64,000 nucleotides of DNA from Hippopus hippopus (lineage: Eukaryota; Mollusca; Bivalvia; Cardiida; Cardiidae), in assembly GCA_946811185.2 (NCBI GenBank), contig OX328098.1, positions 38,503,650 to 38,567,649 of the forward strand, written 5' to 3'. This document shows, in pieces, positions 1 to 11,800 of this stretch (the stretch's first letter is position 1; the number at the start of each line of letters is the position of its first letter). The translations under genes were made by a program, and so were the position numbers. The notes beneath the pieces are model-generated. The model ran no database searches, was not told the origin of the DNA, and worked only from the letters and a program-made list of their open reading frames with translations.

Positions 1-545
1 GGCGTAGAGCTTTGATATTTGGTATGTAGCATCTGTTAGTGGACCTCCACCAAGTTTGATCATACGATGCCCCTGGGGTCAAACTGGCCCTGCCCCGGGG
101 GTCACAAGTTTGAACATGGGAACAAAGAAGGACAACTTTAAAATTCTTCTTCTCTAAAACTGGAAGGCGTAGAGCTTTGATATTTGGTATGTAGCATCTG
201 TTAGTGGACCTCTACCAAGTTTATTCATATGATGCCCCTGGGGTCAAAACTGGCCCAGCCCTGGGGATCACAACTTCTAACATAGGAACAAAGAAGGAAA
301 ACTTTAAAATTCTTCTTCTCTAAAACGGGAAGGTGTAGAGCTTTGATATGTGGTATGTAGCATCTCCTAGTGGACCTCAACCAAGTTGGTTCAAATGATG
401 CCCCTGGGGTCAAACTGGCCCAGCCCCGGGGGTCACAAGTTCGAACATAGGAACAAAGAGGGAAAACATTAAAATTCTCTTTTCTGAAACTGGAAGGCGT
501 AGAGCTTTGATATTTGGTATGTAGTGAACCTGTTCTAAGTTTGTT
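1..545. repeat. 165-bp tandem repeat, core of a Helitron-like element (family B)
   Basis: The unit beginning GGCGTAGAGCTTTGATATTT recurs at 1, 166, 332 and 496, a period of about 165 bp. The same unit type forms the core of the elements at 4585-5864 and 45079-46337. The array continues off the left edge and is cut at about 545 by the family A element. Confidence 0.8.
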
Positions 546-1905
546 AGCCCACCTGAGCACAACGTGTTCAGTGAGTTCTAAATTGGGTCACCTGGGGTCA
601 TAAACTAGGTCAGTAGGTCAAATTAAAGAAATACCTTGTGAGCACTCTAGAGTCCACATTTATTGCTCAAATGACCTTAAATTTAGTCAGAATGTTTGTC
701 TTGATGAAATCTCTGATGAGTTTGGATTTGGGTCACCTGGGATCATAAACTAGGTCTCTAGGTCAAATAAGAAAATACCTTGTGGGCACTCTAGAGGCCA
801 CATTTTTTGCTCAATTGACTTGAAAATTGGTCAGAATGTTTGTCTTGATAAAATATAAGATGAGTTTAAAATTTGGTCACCTGGGATCATAATCTAGGTC
901 ACTAGGTCAAATTAAAGAAATACCTTTAGGGCACTGTAGAGGCCACATTTTTTGCTCAATTGACTTGAAAATTGGTCAGAATGTTTGTCTTGATAAAATA
1001 TAAGATGAGTTCAAAATTGGGTCACCTGGGGTCATAATCTAGGTCACTAGGTCAAATTAAAGAAATACCTTTAGGTCACTCTAGAGGCCATATTTCTTGC
1101 TCAATTGACTTGAAAATTGGTCAGAATATATGTCTTGATGAAATATCAGATGAGTTGGAAATTGGGTCACCTGGGGTCATAAACTAGGTCACTAGGTCAA
1201 ATTAAAGAAATACCTTTTGGGTACTCTAGAGGCCACATTTATTGCTCAAATGACCTGAAATTTAGTCAGAATGTTTGTCTTGATGAAATCTCAGATGAGT
1301 TTGGATTTGGGTCACATGGGATCATAAGAAATACCTTGTGGGCACTGTAGAGGCCACTTTTTATGCTCAATTGACTTGAAAATTGGTCAGAATGTTTGTC
1401 TTGATAAAATCTCACATGAGTCTGAATTTGGGTCACCTGGGGTCATAAACTAGGTCACTAGGTCAAATTAAAACAATACCTTTAGGACACTCTACAGGCC
1501 ACATTTATTGTTCAATTGATTTGAAAATTGGTTAAAATGTTTCTCTTGATGAAATCTAAAATGAGTTCAAAATTGGGTCACCTGGGGTCATAATCTAGGT
1601 CACTAGGTCAAATTAAAGAAATACCTTTAGGTCACTCTAGAGGCCACATTTCTTGCTCAATTGACTTGGAAAACTGTTCAGAATGTTTGTCTTGATAAAT
1701 TTTTTGATGAGTTCTAGATTGGGTCACATATGGTGATAAAGTAGGTCACTAAGTCAACTGATAGAAATTCCTTGAGGATGCTCTAGAGGTCATATTTTAA
1801 GCTCAATTGACCTGACAATTGGTCAGAAATTGAACTATGCACGTGGAGTGAAATTTCACCTATTGACTCAGGTGAGCGATCCAGGGCCATCATGGCCCTC
1901 TTATT
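546..1905 (+). mobile_element. Helitron-like non-autonomous element, family A, 145-bp core units
   Basis: The left end CCACCTGAGCAC and right end CAGGTGAGCGATCCAGGGCC are mutually inverted (CTCACCTG/CAGGTGAG). Between them a diverged unit recurs every ~145 bp (anchor GTCAGAATGTTTGT at 686, 830, 975, 1120, 1265), with some shorter units later. The right end carries the hairpin GGGCCATCATGGCCC followed by CTCTT. The plan (tandem core, terminal hairpin) matches bivalve Helentron-associated (HINE, 'pearl'-type) elements; the class is inferred. Confidence 0.65.
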
Positions 1906-2137
1906 CAATGATCAGAATAGATAGAAAATTAATTACTGAATTTTACTATGTGTGACTTTGCTTTCAAACAAGGATATCACATGATGCTTGTCAGGTGACT
2001 GTTTATAGCCTTCACTGTACATATTATTGAGGTAAACAAAGGATCTTCTTACATATAATTGAGGCAAACGAAGACAATGGAGTGAAGATATTCTACATTG
2101 GTATGCGAGCACAAAAATTAGGTCAGAACTTGACACC

Positions 2138-2327
2138 AAAATTGTTCATCAGTATCAGAATTTAATATCAAGAGTGCATTGGCATTTTTCAAAGAAGAAA
2201 AATTGGCCCAAAAAACAAGAACAAATGATGCACGAACTCTCACCTCTGATGCATGTGAGAAAAACAGTCATTGGCTTGAAAAGAAAGTTGTGTCAGTACT
2301 GGTGTGCAAAAGCCAGGAAACATGTGG
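2138..2327 (+). CDS. Doubtful upstream exon of the TPR gene
   Basis: An open frame reads ALAFFKEEKLAQKTRTNDAR and continues without a stop to a donor-like G|GTAGGT after 2327. It looks like protein. However, ending at that donor leaves a two-base overhang that does not fit the frame of the next exon (2750), which must begin at phase 0. Either another donor is used, a small exon is missed, or this is not coding. The acceptor is also weak. Confidence 0.22.
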
Positions 2328-2749
2328 GTAGGTGCACTGAACACCATGGAGTGACCTAAGCTGTTAAAATGGCATTGAACTCCATTACAAACAAACAAAT
2401 AAATGAAAAAAAAACGACCTTAAACTAGCACAATGTAAAAAAAAAACAGAGACAGTTGACCTTCTTGAACCCAGCATAATGTCCAAAAGCAGTTTTTGCT
2501 TAAACCTGGTATAGTTTTAGAAAGCAGAAAAAGTTGACTCATCTATTTTTGACTGATATCACAAAGCAGAAACAGCTGACCCACTTTAACCTAGCACAAT
2601 GTTACAGTGCAGAACAGTTGACCTACTTAAACCTGGCACAATGTCACAAAGTAAAAACAGTTAATTTACTTAAACCTAAAACAATTTCTACAAGAGTAAC
2701 TTAAACCTGGGTCAGCACTATAACTGTTAAACATGTGATTTGCTTTTAG

Positions 2750-2897
2750 TCAGAAGCAGCCAGAGCTAAAAGTGATGGAAATGATGCAATGTGTATACTT
2801 TGGACAGTTGAAGAAGCGGATGTATATTTGCTATTATCAGATAAGCCCAGCCTCGCTAAAGACTTGTTGGATGGACTCTCTCAAAAAAAATACAAGG
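2750..2897 (+). CDS. TPR gene, first confident exon
   Basis: The acceptor TTGCTTTTAG precedes 2750 and the donor G|GTAAAT follows 2897. Frame from 2750 gives CILWTVEEADVYLLLSDKPS and then LAKDLLDGLSQKKYK, a helical segment. Joining to the exon at 3606 restores the frame (one base plus two), producing KYKALQRLDGHNYY. The alternative frame, which gives a Met-rich ORF at 2772, does not splice correctly to the next exon. Confidence 0.7.
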
Positions 2898-5800
2898 GTA
2901 AATTCTGTTTTTATAACCTCACCTGACCATCAAGTGCTCAAGGTGAGCTTTTGTGGTCGTGCCGTGTCTGTCTTACTTTGTCTGACTTGCTTCGTCTACT
3001 TTTGCCTTGTGTACACTCTAGAGGCTGCCTTTTCAGTCTGATACTCATAAAACTTGGGAAGAATGTTTATATTGATAATGATATCTTGGGTGGTGAGTTC
3101 AGTAATATATCATATCATGTCAAAAACTAGGTCATCAAGTCAAATCTTTGAAAAAACTTGTGTACACTTTAGAAGCTACATTTTCTTTTCAATACACATG
3201 AAAGTTATTCAGAATATTTGTCTTGATGATATCTCAAATTACTTTCAAAATGGGTTACATAGGCTTATAAAAAAGGGCATCAAGTCAAATCTTTGAAAAA
3301 ACTGGGACACTCTAGACGCCACATGTTTTTTTTTTCAAAGACTCATGAAAGTTGATTAGCATGTTTGCCTTTAAAACATCTTTGATGTGTCAAAAAAAGT
3401 TTGTGTCAAATAAAAAACTAGGTCATCAGGTTGAATCTTAAAGAAAGTAAAGAATGTACAATCTAGAGGCCACACTTTCGGTCCAAAACTCACGAAAATA
3501 AGTCGGATTTTTTTTTGGATGATATTAAGGATGCATACGATAACACTTTTTTTTTTTTTAAATAGAATTTATATATGTACATAAGATTTCAATGTCTTTT
3601 TCAAGCCCTTCAGAGACTAGATGGACACAATTACTACCCGCATCTTGTCCATGCATTATTCCATAAAGTTAAAGGTCTCACACTTTGGAAAATGCAGAAG
3701 CCGCAAGAGGGTCTTCAACACTTGTTTCTTGCCCTCAAGTTCTACGAGCATTTCAACACAACTAACCTGGATCTACCTGGGGAAGAACATAGATCTGATA
3801 AAAAATATGTTTGCCTTCATGCAAGAGTGTACAGTGCTATTGGACAGATTTATATTGAATTAGAAAACTTTGATGCTGCTTTGCAAGTCCTTGAAAAAGG
3901 TAGGTTTTAACCTTAGAACCTGAAGCTTAACCTTATACTACACAAGTCCTAGTTTTATGGACGCAAAGGTGAAGAACTTTTGAAAACATTATTGGAAAAG
4001 TAGAAAACGCTGGTAACCAGCATTTTCTTTTTCTCCCAGGATGTTTTCTAGCCTTTCTAGAATAGATCCCATCACTTGTGCAATACAGAGTTTGTTGTCT
4101 GCAAATGTTTTCAATTTTGACACATCTAAAATTTTGTTATCTGGGGAAGAGTTAAGTTTTGTTGACAGTATAAAGTGTGGATTTAGATCAGATTGTACAA
4201 AACTGCTGTCTGATCTTGAATCTACTCTATCAGATATTAAGTTGTTTACATGACAAAATCAGTTTTGAAATTGTAATACATTGAACCGCTTTGCTTGTTA
4301 AAAATATTCTTTATGTTTTTGTAGCGCTTTAAATTTGTACAAGTGCTACTTTTGGGTTACTTTGCACCATTTTTCACGGTATTTTATTCTTTACCATACA
4401 TTTTAAAAAAAAGGCCTCAAGATGTTATTATCAAGACTTTTCCTCTGTCCCAATAAAATTTTCTTCACTTTCTGTGCAATTTGTACAAGTCCAAAATTTT
4501 GAGAGAGGTCCTGCTAGCTTAGTACTAAAGTGGAGGGCTAGTTACGAAAAAATTTGGGTTTGAGTCTCATTTGAAGCACTGGTTTTTAGCTCCACTGGCT
4601 GAAGGCAAGCTAGCTTCTGTCATGGCCCTGTGTTCCTTGTGCGTCTGCGTGTACGTGCATGCATTAACTTTTATTTCGAACATCTTCTCTGAAACTACCC
4701 ATCCTAATTTAACCAAACATCACAAAAATTATCCTGCCATAGTCCTCTTTAGAATTTTTTAAAAGAATCTGATTCCTTTAAAACTCTGGTTGCCAATACA
4801 ACAAAACTGAAAAATATTGAAGCTTCATCTAATGGACTTCTACTAAGAGTGTTCAAAGTATAACACTGGGGTCAAAATTGGCCCTGCCCCAGGGATTACC
4901 AGTTTTACATTAGCTTTTACAGTAAAAATTTCAAAAACCTTCTTGTTCCTAACTATGAGCTTTTATCTAGTGGGCCTAAACCAAGAAAACCCAAATTATA
5001 GCCCTGTGGTGAACTTCAGCTCCTGACTGGCAGTCACAAATTTTACATGGGCCTACATAGTGAAAACTTTAAAAATCTTCTTGTTTTTAATCATAAGACC
5101 CAGAGCTACTAAATTTTGCATTTATATTTATCTAATGGACGTCTACCAGTAATGCCCAGAGTATAGCCCTGGAGTCTAAATTGGTCCCGCCCTGGTGGTC
5201 ACAAGTTTGCATGTATATTTATCTAATTGACCTCTACACAGACTCTTCAAATTATAGCCCTAGGGACAAAATTTGCCACTCCCTAAATGTCACAACTTTT
5301 ACATAGGCTTTTACATAGACTTATATTGTGATCACTGTAAAGATCTTCTTGTTCCTGACCTTGAGATACAGCTAAAATATTTTGTAAACATTACCATCTA
5401 GCAGGCCGCTTCCAAAATTTGTTACTTAAAGCCCTGGTGTCAAAATTGGCCCCATCCCATGGGTAATAACTAGAACATGTGCTTACAGAGCGAAAATTTT
5501 GAAAATCTTCTTGCTCCTAGCCATAAAGCGTAGGGCTACCAAATTCTGAATATATTCAAAATTTAGCCCTGGTTTCCAAATTAGCCATGCCTCAGGGGTC
5601 CCATGTTGTACAGGGGCCTTATATTGAGGAAACGTTGAAAATCTTGTTTAGAATCATACGGCCTTGACCAGTATTATTTGACATTCGACTTAATCTTGTA
5701 GACCTCTACCAGGATTCAAGTAATTATAGCTCTGTGGTCAAAAAATGGCTTCGCCCTGGGGTCACAACTTTCACATGGGTTTTTGCACATAAAACTTTAT

Positions 5801-8800
5801 GCTTTTTTGTCAGACCATGTGGCCTAGAATTGTAATATTTGGTATTTATGGTTTGTACTTATTAGACATGTGTAACCCGAGGTGGAGTTGGAAATCGGAC
5901 TTCGTAAGTTTATAAAGGTTTGTTTCAAAATTGGCATGTACACCATCACTATTCATTATTGAATGCAACCAAATACCTGTAATTAATACTTAAAAGAAAA
6001 TAATGATCTAAAAAAAAAGACAACTTTTCTTTTTAAGAACAACGCAGAAACTATCAAAAATCAAGGCTCGCGACTGCTAATGTATAAGAATATGAAATAT
6101 TAGGTTCCCATTTCATTATTGAGGGGTTGGCCCGGACTTAAAGACTCGCCTCAACAACCAAAATGATTAAGTAAGATTTGTTTAAGCTGCATTTAAAGTC
6201 CGTCACGATATCCACGATTAAAAAAAATAATGAGAGGAACTCCACCGTTTTAAAATTTGTATTTCTACGCTCTCCAGCGCTTTCATGGACCCTCAGTACA
6301 TTCAGATACGAACTTAGTGATTTCTCACGTAACTAAAACAATTTTGGTCAAGATTTGCCATGATTTTCATCAACTTCTCTCGAGTTATCTTACGTTTGAT
6401 ACGCTATACTTTTAAGTTGTTTCATATTGTGTTAAGACTCTTCACGTTATCAAGTTCTGTTAACTTTTGCTACGACTTCTGTCAACGAAGATCAAGGTTG
6501 TCACATTTAGCGCACTATTTTGGTATAAACAGCAGGCATGGGTCACCCATCCTCTCAGTCAGTAGTTTGACAGGTAGCTGGGCCTGCAATTCAGCCGGTA
6601 ACCAGTCCATCAGTTCCACCAGATAAAATGCGGCAGATAGAGATGGCACCAGACTTGAGGGCACAGACATTAGCCGATATTTCGCCATCGTTGGAGGAAA
6701 ATGCTGATTAATCACACCAGCACCAACCTGACTGGAAGAGAAAGAGATCCTTCTCTCTACCTTTCTGGGAAAATCATGAACTGTAAAATAAACTGCCAAG
6801 AGTTCTTACAGAACTAGGACTAAGCACTTCCGAATCTGACTAGATTTTTTATTTTTGCTTGTAGAGGCGAATCTTTAAATTCGGGCAAATTTGTCAGTAG
6901 TAAAACCATTCGGCAAACCTCGGGTGATCCGTTGATCTGGTCCCTTGGCTGTATCACGTAGCTTGATATGCACCTACATTGTACATCTCTTCACCGGAAG
7001 TACAGCGCTTCACCGTTCTTATTGTAAAATTTTAACACTCCACTTAGAAAGCAAACACTCGTCACAAGTATCCGTGGGAATCTTTCTAAATATATTTCCG
7101 ATGACAAACAGTTGGTACATTTAGTTTCTAACCCTGTCTATCAACTACCTTGGCATTTTTCAGCGATAGATTGCTTATCACCGTTGCTTTTGTTGCCGTT
7201 ACAACTGATTTATAGACGGTCATGTTTAAGATCTTGTGACTGGCAGCATTTCAAATTGAAACTACCCCCTCCCTTGATACGGACAAGGATAGATGTAGGT
7301 ATGGAATCGACCAGTTGTGACGAGTGTAATAAAACAAAAAAAAAAAAAATGATGCGTAGCATCAAGTTAGCAGCTAAATGTACGGCCTCAAAACTTCACA
7401 TCCCTGATGAAATTGGCTAATACCAGACATACCCTGGTATGGGCGAAGATCACTTTATTTTCCGAGCTAAGTTAAAAAAAAAAAAAGAACTTCACATGAC
7501 TTAATGCCTATGTGATTATGTAGACCGACCATGGGAACGACTTGTTCACTCGAATCGGATTTTAAGTAATACCAGTATAATTTTGGAAGGACAACTAAAA
7601 TGGATTTTTCAGGAATACTACACATTAAGTAGATCTACGTGGCTAATTTTTATCCCCCGCCGAAGGCGGAGGGATATAGTTTTAGCGTTGTTCGTCCGTC
7701 CTTCCGTCCGTCCATCCGTGTGTCTGTCCGTCCGTCCGTCCGTGCATTAACTTTTTTTTCAAACTTCTTCTCTGAAACTACCCATCCAAATTTGATGAAA
7801 CTTCACAGAAATGATCCTGCCATGGTCCTCTTTAGAATTTCTTGAAAGAATATGATTCCTTCAAAAACTCTGATTGCCATGGCAATAAAACTGAAAAATA
7901 TTGAACATCTTTGAAAATCTTCTTGTCTGAAACCATAAGGCCCAGGGCTACCAAATTTGGCATATAGCTTTATCTAATGGACCTCTATCAAATTCTTTCA
8001 TATTATAGCCCTGGGGATCAAAATTGGCTCTGCCCCGGAGATCACAAGTTTAACATGGGCTTATATAGTGACTGTAATTTAAAATAGTAATCAAGGGAAA
8101 TAACTCCTGCTATACAAGATAAAGTTTGTTACTATTTACCTCCCTTGATTATCACACTGCACTTATACATTATTGGAGTTTGGTATTCAAGTTTTTTTGG
8201 AGAGGAAATGTTCTGTTTTAAGGGAGAGTGATTTATTTTGATGCTAATGGTTATGCTCACATGAATGGAATGTTTAATTTAAAGTAAGGTTTCTATCACT
8301 CAAATTTTTTCAGAACTTTACCTTTCATGCTAATTAATAAACCTGCTTGTATTCACTGACATTATCTTTGCATTTAAAAAGATATGACTGTTTTTGTTTG
8401 GCGGGCAGGATGGAGGTTATGTTTTCAAAGTAAGTTTATTACCATACAGAATGATACGTTAATTTTACTCTATAAGAAATGACAATTTTTTTTTACTGTA
8501 CCAAGTTTAAAGCCGTTGCAAAAAGACAAATTGAATGTAGCTTTAATGACTATTTCTGTCTTTGATAGGTTAGGAAACGTTGTGGGAAAAAGGAGAAAAT
8601 ACTGGCTGACAACATGTTGTCCTTTTCTCACGATGATTTTGAAAGCCTTCTCTTTCAGGGTCATTAACACTTCGATTTGTGTGGTAAAGGGTTAAAAAGC
8701 CAGTGGAGCGATACAGGGTCATCATGACCCTCTTGTTATTTCATGAAATGCCACGTCATGAAAAAAGGGGGCTAAATGTTGAATTTCATCAAGGACCAAT

Positions 8801-11800
8801 GACTGTCTGTTCATCTGTCTTTCCGGACAGATATCTTCTAAAATCCTTGACAAAAAACTAATGGAAATTCATACACTTGTTCCTTATGATGCCCGGTGAG
8901 TTTCATATTTTTTTTCCTGTTTTGATATTCAATATGGTGTCATAGAAAAAGGGGGCTTCATGTATCTTTCCGTTAGGGATCAATATCTTTTTAACTCAAA
9001 ATACTACACGAAAATTTATAAAACTTCATTTGTGTGTTCCTTATGATAGTCCGCCAGTATCATTATTTTAGCTTTTTTCATTAAATGTTGTGTCATGAAA
9101 AAAGGGGTCTTGACATATATTTTCATTATGGACCAATATCTCTTTAACTACAGGACAAAATGTTATGAAACTTCATCTTTATGTTGTTTATCACAAACCA
9201 CAGACAATAGTTATTTGTTTTTATTTCATGAAATGCCATGTCATGAAAAAAGGGGGCTAAATGTATTATTTCATTATGGACCAATCACAGTCTGTTCGCC
9301 CATCCGTCCGCCCAGACGGATATCTTCTAAAGTCCTTGACGAAAACTGATGAAACTTCATGCATGTCTTCCACTGGATAGTCCATTGATACAATTTTTTC
9401 TAGATAATTATATATAATGACGTGTCATGGAAAAAGGGGGCTTGATGTATATTTTCTTTATTTGTTTTCATTTAATGAAATGCCATGTTATGGAAAAAGG
9501 AGACTTAATGTATAATCCCATTATGCCATTATGGACCTCTTATATATTTTTTATGTAATGAAATGCTGTGCCATGGATAAAGGGGGCTTAATGTATAATT
9601 TCATCATGGACCGATAACAAAAAGGCCACATGTACATGCAATACCTCTAAAATGTTTGTATCAAAAAAGGTCTTTTTCGGCGGGGGATATCATTTCAACG
9701 AAATTGCTTGTTACGCTAAATTGTGTCAACTTTTTGGTTAAATTAGTTTGACAAAAAAACAAAGAAGGCAAATAACTTGCAAACTTAATTCCCAAGCGAA
9801 TAGAAAAATATAGTGACTCCGCACCTGCAGCGACACAATCAGAACCTTATACTTTTTAATTCTAACTTATTTGGCTTTAAACAGCAATCGAATCCCCTGA
9901 TTTTTAACGATTTCTTCATTTTTCTTGAAAAAAAGGTTGTCTTTTGAGTGATTATTTTCTTCTAGGTATTAATGAAAGGTATTTGGCCGCATTCGAAAAT
10001 GGATAATGACGGTTTGGGTCAATTTTGAGACAAGCCCTAAGAAAGATACGAAGTCCGATTTCCAACTCCACCTATGGTTACACATGGCTATTAGCCAGTG
10101 AAGTGATACAGGGCCACTATGGCCCTCTTGTTTAATATGATTGTCTTTCGGCAAAAGACTTCACAGCCCTAGTCTAGCACTGTTGGATTGATTGTGTGGT
10201 ATTTAACACTTTTCATTATTTCACTTATATCGCAGCGGCCAGTACACCTATCCATGCTTTCCTGGACTTTCTTTTACCAGTACTCCACACAATATTCTTT
10301 CCAAGCCACTGCCTACTTTCCCACATAGTCATCGTCGAAACAATGATCAGGGGTGAGAGAGGAACGAATCCCGTCACATTTACTATCATCAGTCCTTTGA
10401 AAGATAATTGGCCGTGCTGGGGATCGAACCAGGAACCCCCTCTTCTCAAGTTCTGTATGCTACAGACTGAGCTACAGGGGCTTGGCTAGTACTGTTGGAG
10501 CCTACGTCATACTTGAATGAGCAAGCTGTGGCTATGATATGACTGAAATAAACTTGGAAGCTGCCTAAATTAATATTCCAATTATGAATTAATCAACGAA
10601 ACTTTTGATGAGTTGATGATGTTCCAAAAGCCAGAACAAAAGGCAGAAACTTACAATATTACTATAATTAGCATTTCAGACTTGTCTGTTTTGAAAGAAT
10701 TTGTAGCTGTACAAATTTAGTGTGGCTTAATAGGTAAGATTTGTCTTTGAAACAGTCGAAAATACTGTTGGAAAAGGAGAAATTGTTGCTTACCAGCATT
10801 TTCTCTTTTTTCTTTTGCTTTCAGTTTTAAAACAACACATTGTTTGCTCTAGAGAGTTTAGAAGTTACTATGAGGGGTGACCCAGATATTTGTAGACTTT
10901 TGCTCAAGAAAAGTCATCTTTTTTTTGATTTTGGTTAAATTTTCTTTTATCAAACTTCTGTTAATTAGTTAACTATATTTTCAAAATCGAAGCAACACAA
11001 AAACTACAGCGATGCCATAGAAAGGAGATAGCATGTTTGCAGGGCACGCCAAAAGTCATAATCAACTTTTAAGAAAGTAGAGTGTATCAATTCAATTTTA
11101 TAGTCTTGAATTTGGTGGGAAGATGTGGACCAGAAAATTGATGTCATGTTATTATTTGGGCGGAACTTTGACATCATATATTGCTTGTTCTTGTGATAAA
11201 TCTAAGAGTAACAGTTGTTACAAGAGCTTCGACATGACAATGACAACCAAAGATTTTATAAAAGTTGCATGATAATACAGGTCTGTGACCAGCTTGGAAA
11301 GATGACAACACAGGTTAAGAAAATCATGGATGCAGCAAGTATGAAACCACATGTGTTGCGAGCACTAGTTTTACAGAGGCATAAACGCTTCCTAGATGGT
11401 TGGGATAAATTAACAGACAATGGTTTGTAAGGACTGAATCCGTCAACCAGTACGACATTGATTAAAATTGTAAGGTAGGCAGGATGGTCACAGTTCTAAG
11501 CAACCAAAGATCAACATTAAAAAAGGTTTTGTTGCACCAGGATAATTCGCCTAGTCATCGTTTTGGATTTGAGACTGTGGAACATGCTTTCTATAGCCTG
11601 AAGCTTACGAGCTTTTGTGGGCTTCCCAGGCTGTTGTTGCTGGTTTTGATGGCCAGTATATGCGGACAAATACAGACAACAGGAGGAAACTCACCAGAGG
11701 TCCATAGACTTTGCAGGAGACTTCTTCAAGAAACATTGAACGGGTGCATTGTCAGTGACACTTCAGCAAATTCAGAATGTCATACAACATTCATGAGCTG

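Larger units (their letters stand above)
5865..10088. mobile_element. 4.2-kb TIR DNA transposon-like element inserted in a family B element
   Basis: Long diverged terminal inverted repeats of roughly 200 bp: 5865-6085 and 9870-10088 (complementary blocks include GTGGAGTTGGAAATCGGACT). It is flanked by TATTA at 5860-5864 and 10089-10093, consistent with a 5-bp target-site duplication. Removing it restores the family B end as seen in the copy at 46290-46335 (CTTATTAGCCAGTG). The superfamily is unknown; no transposase was recognised. Confidence 0.6.

Noticed and set aside
2772..3041. ORF with Met-rich start (89 codons)
   Set aside because: Overlaps the TPR exon 2750-2897 in a frame that does not splice to the next exon; it then runs into a decayed repeat.
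6515..6799. 94-codon minus-strand ORF
   Set aside because: No recognisable motif; the opposite strand is more protein-like, and both are inside a decayed element.
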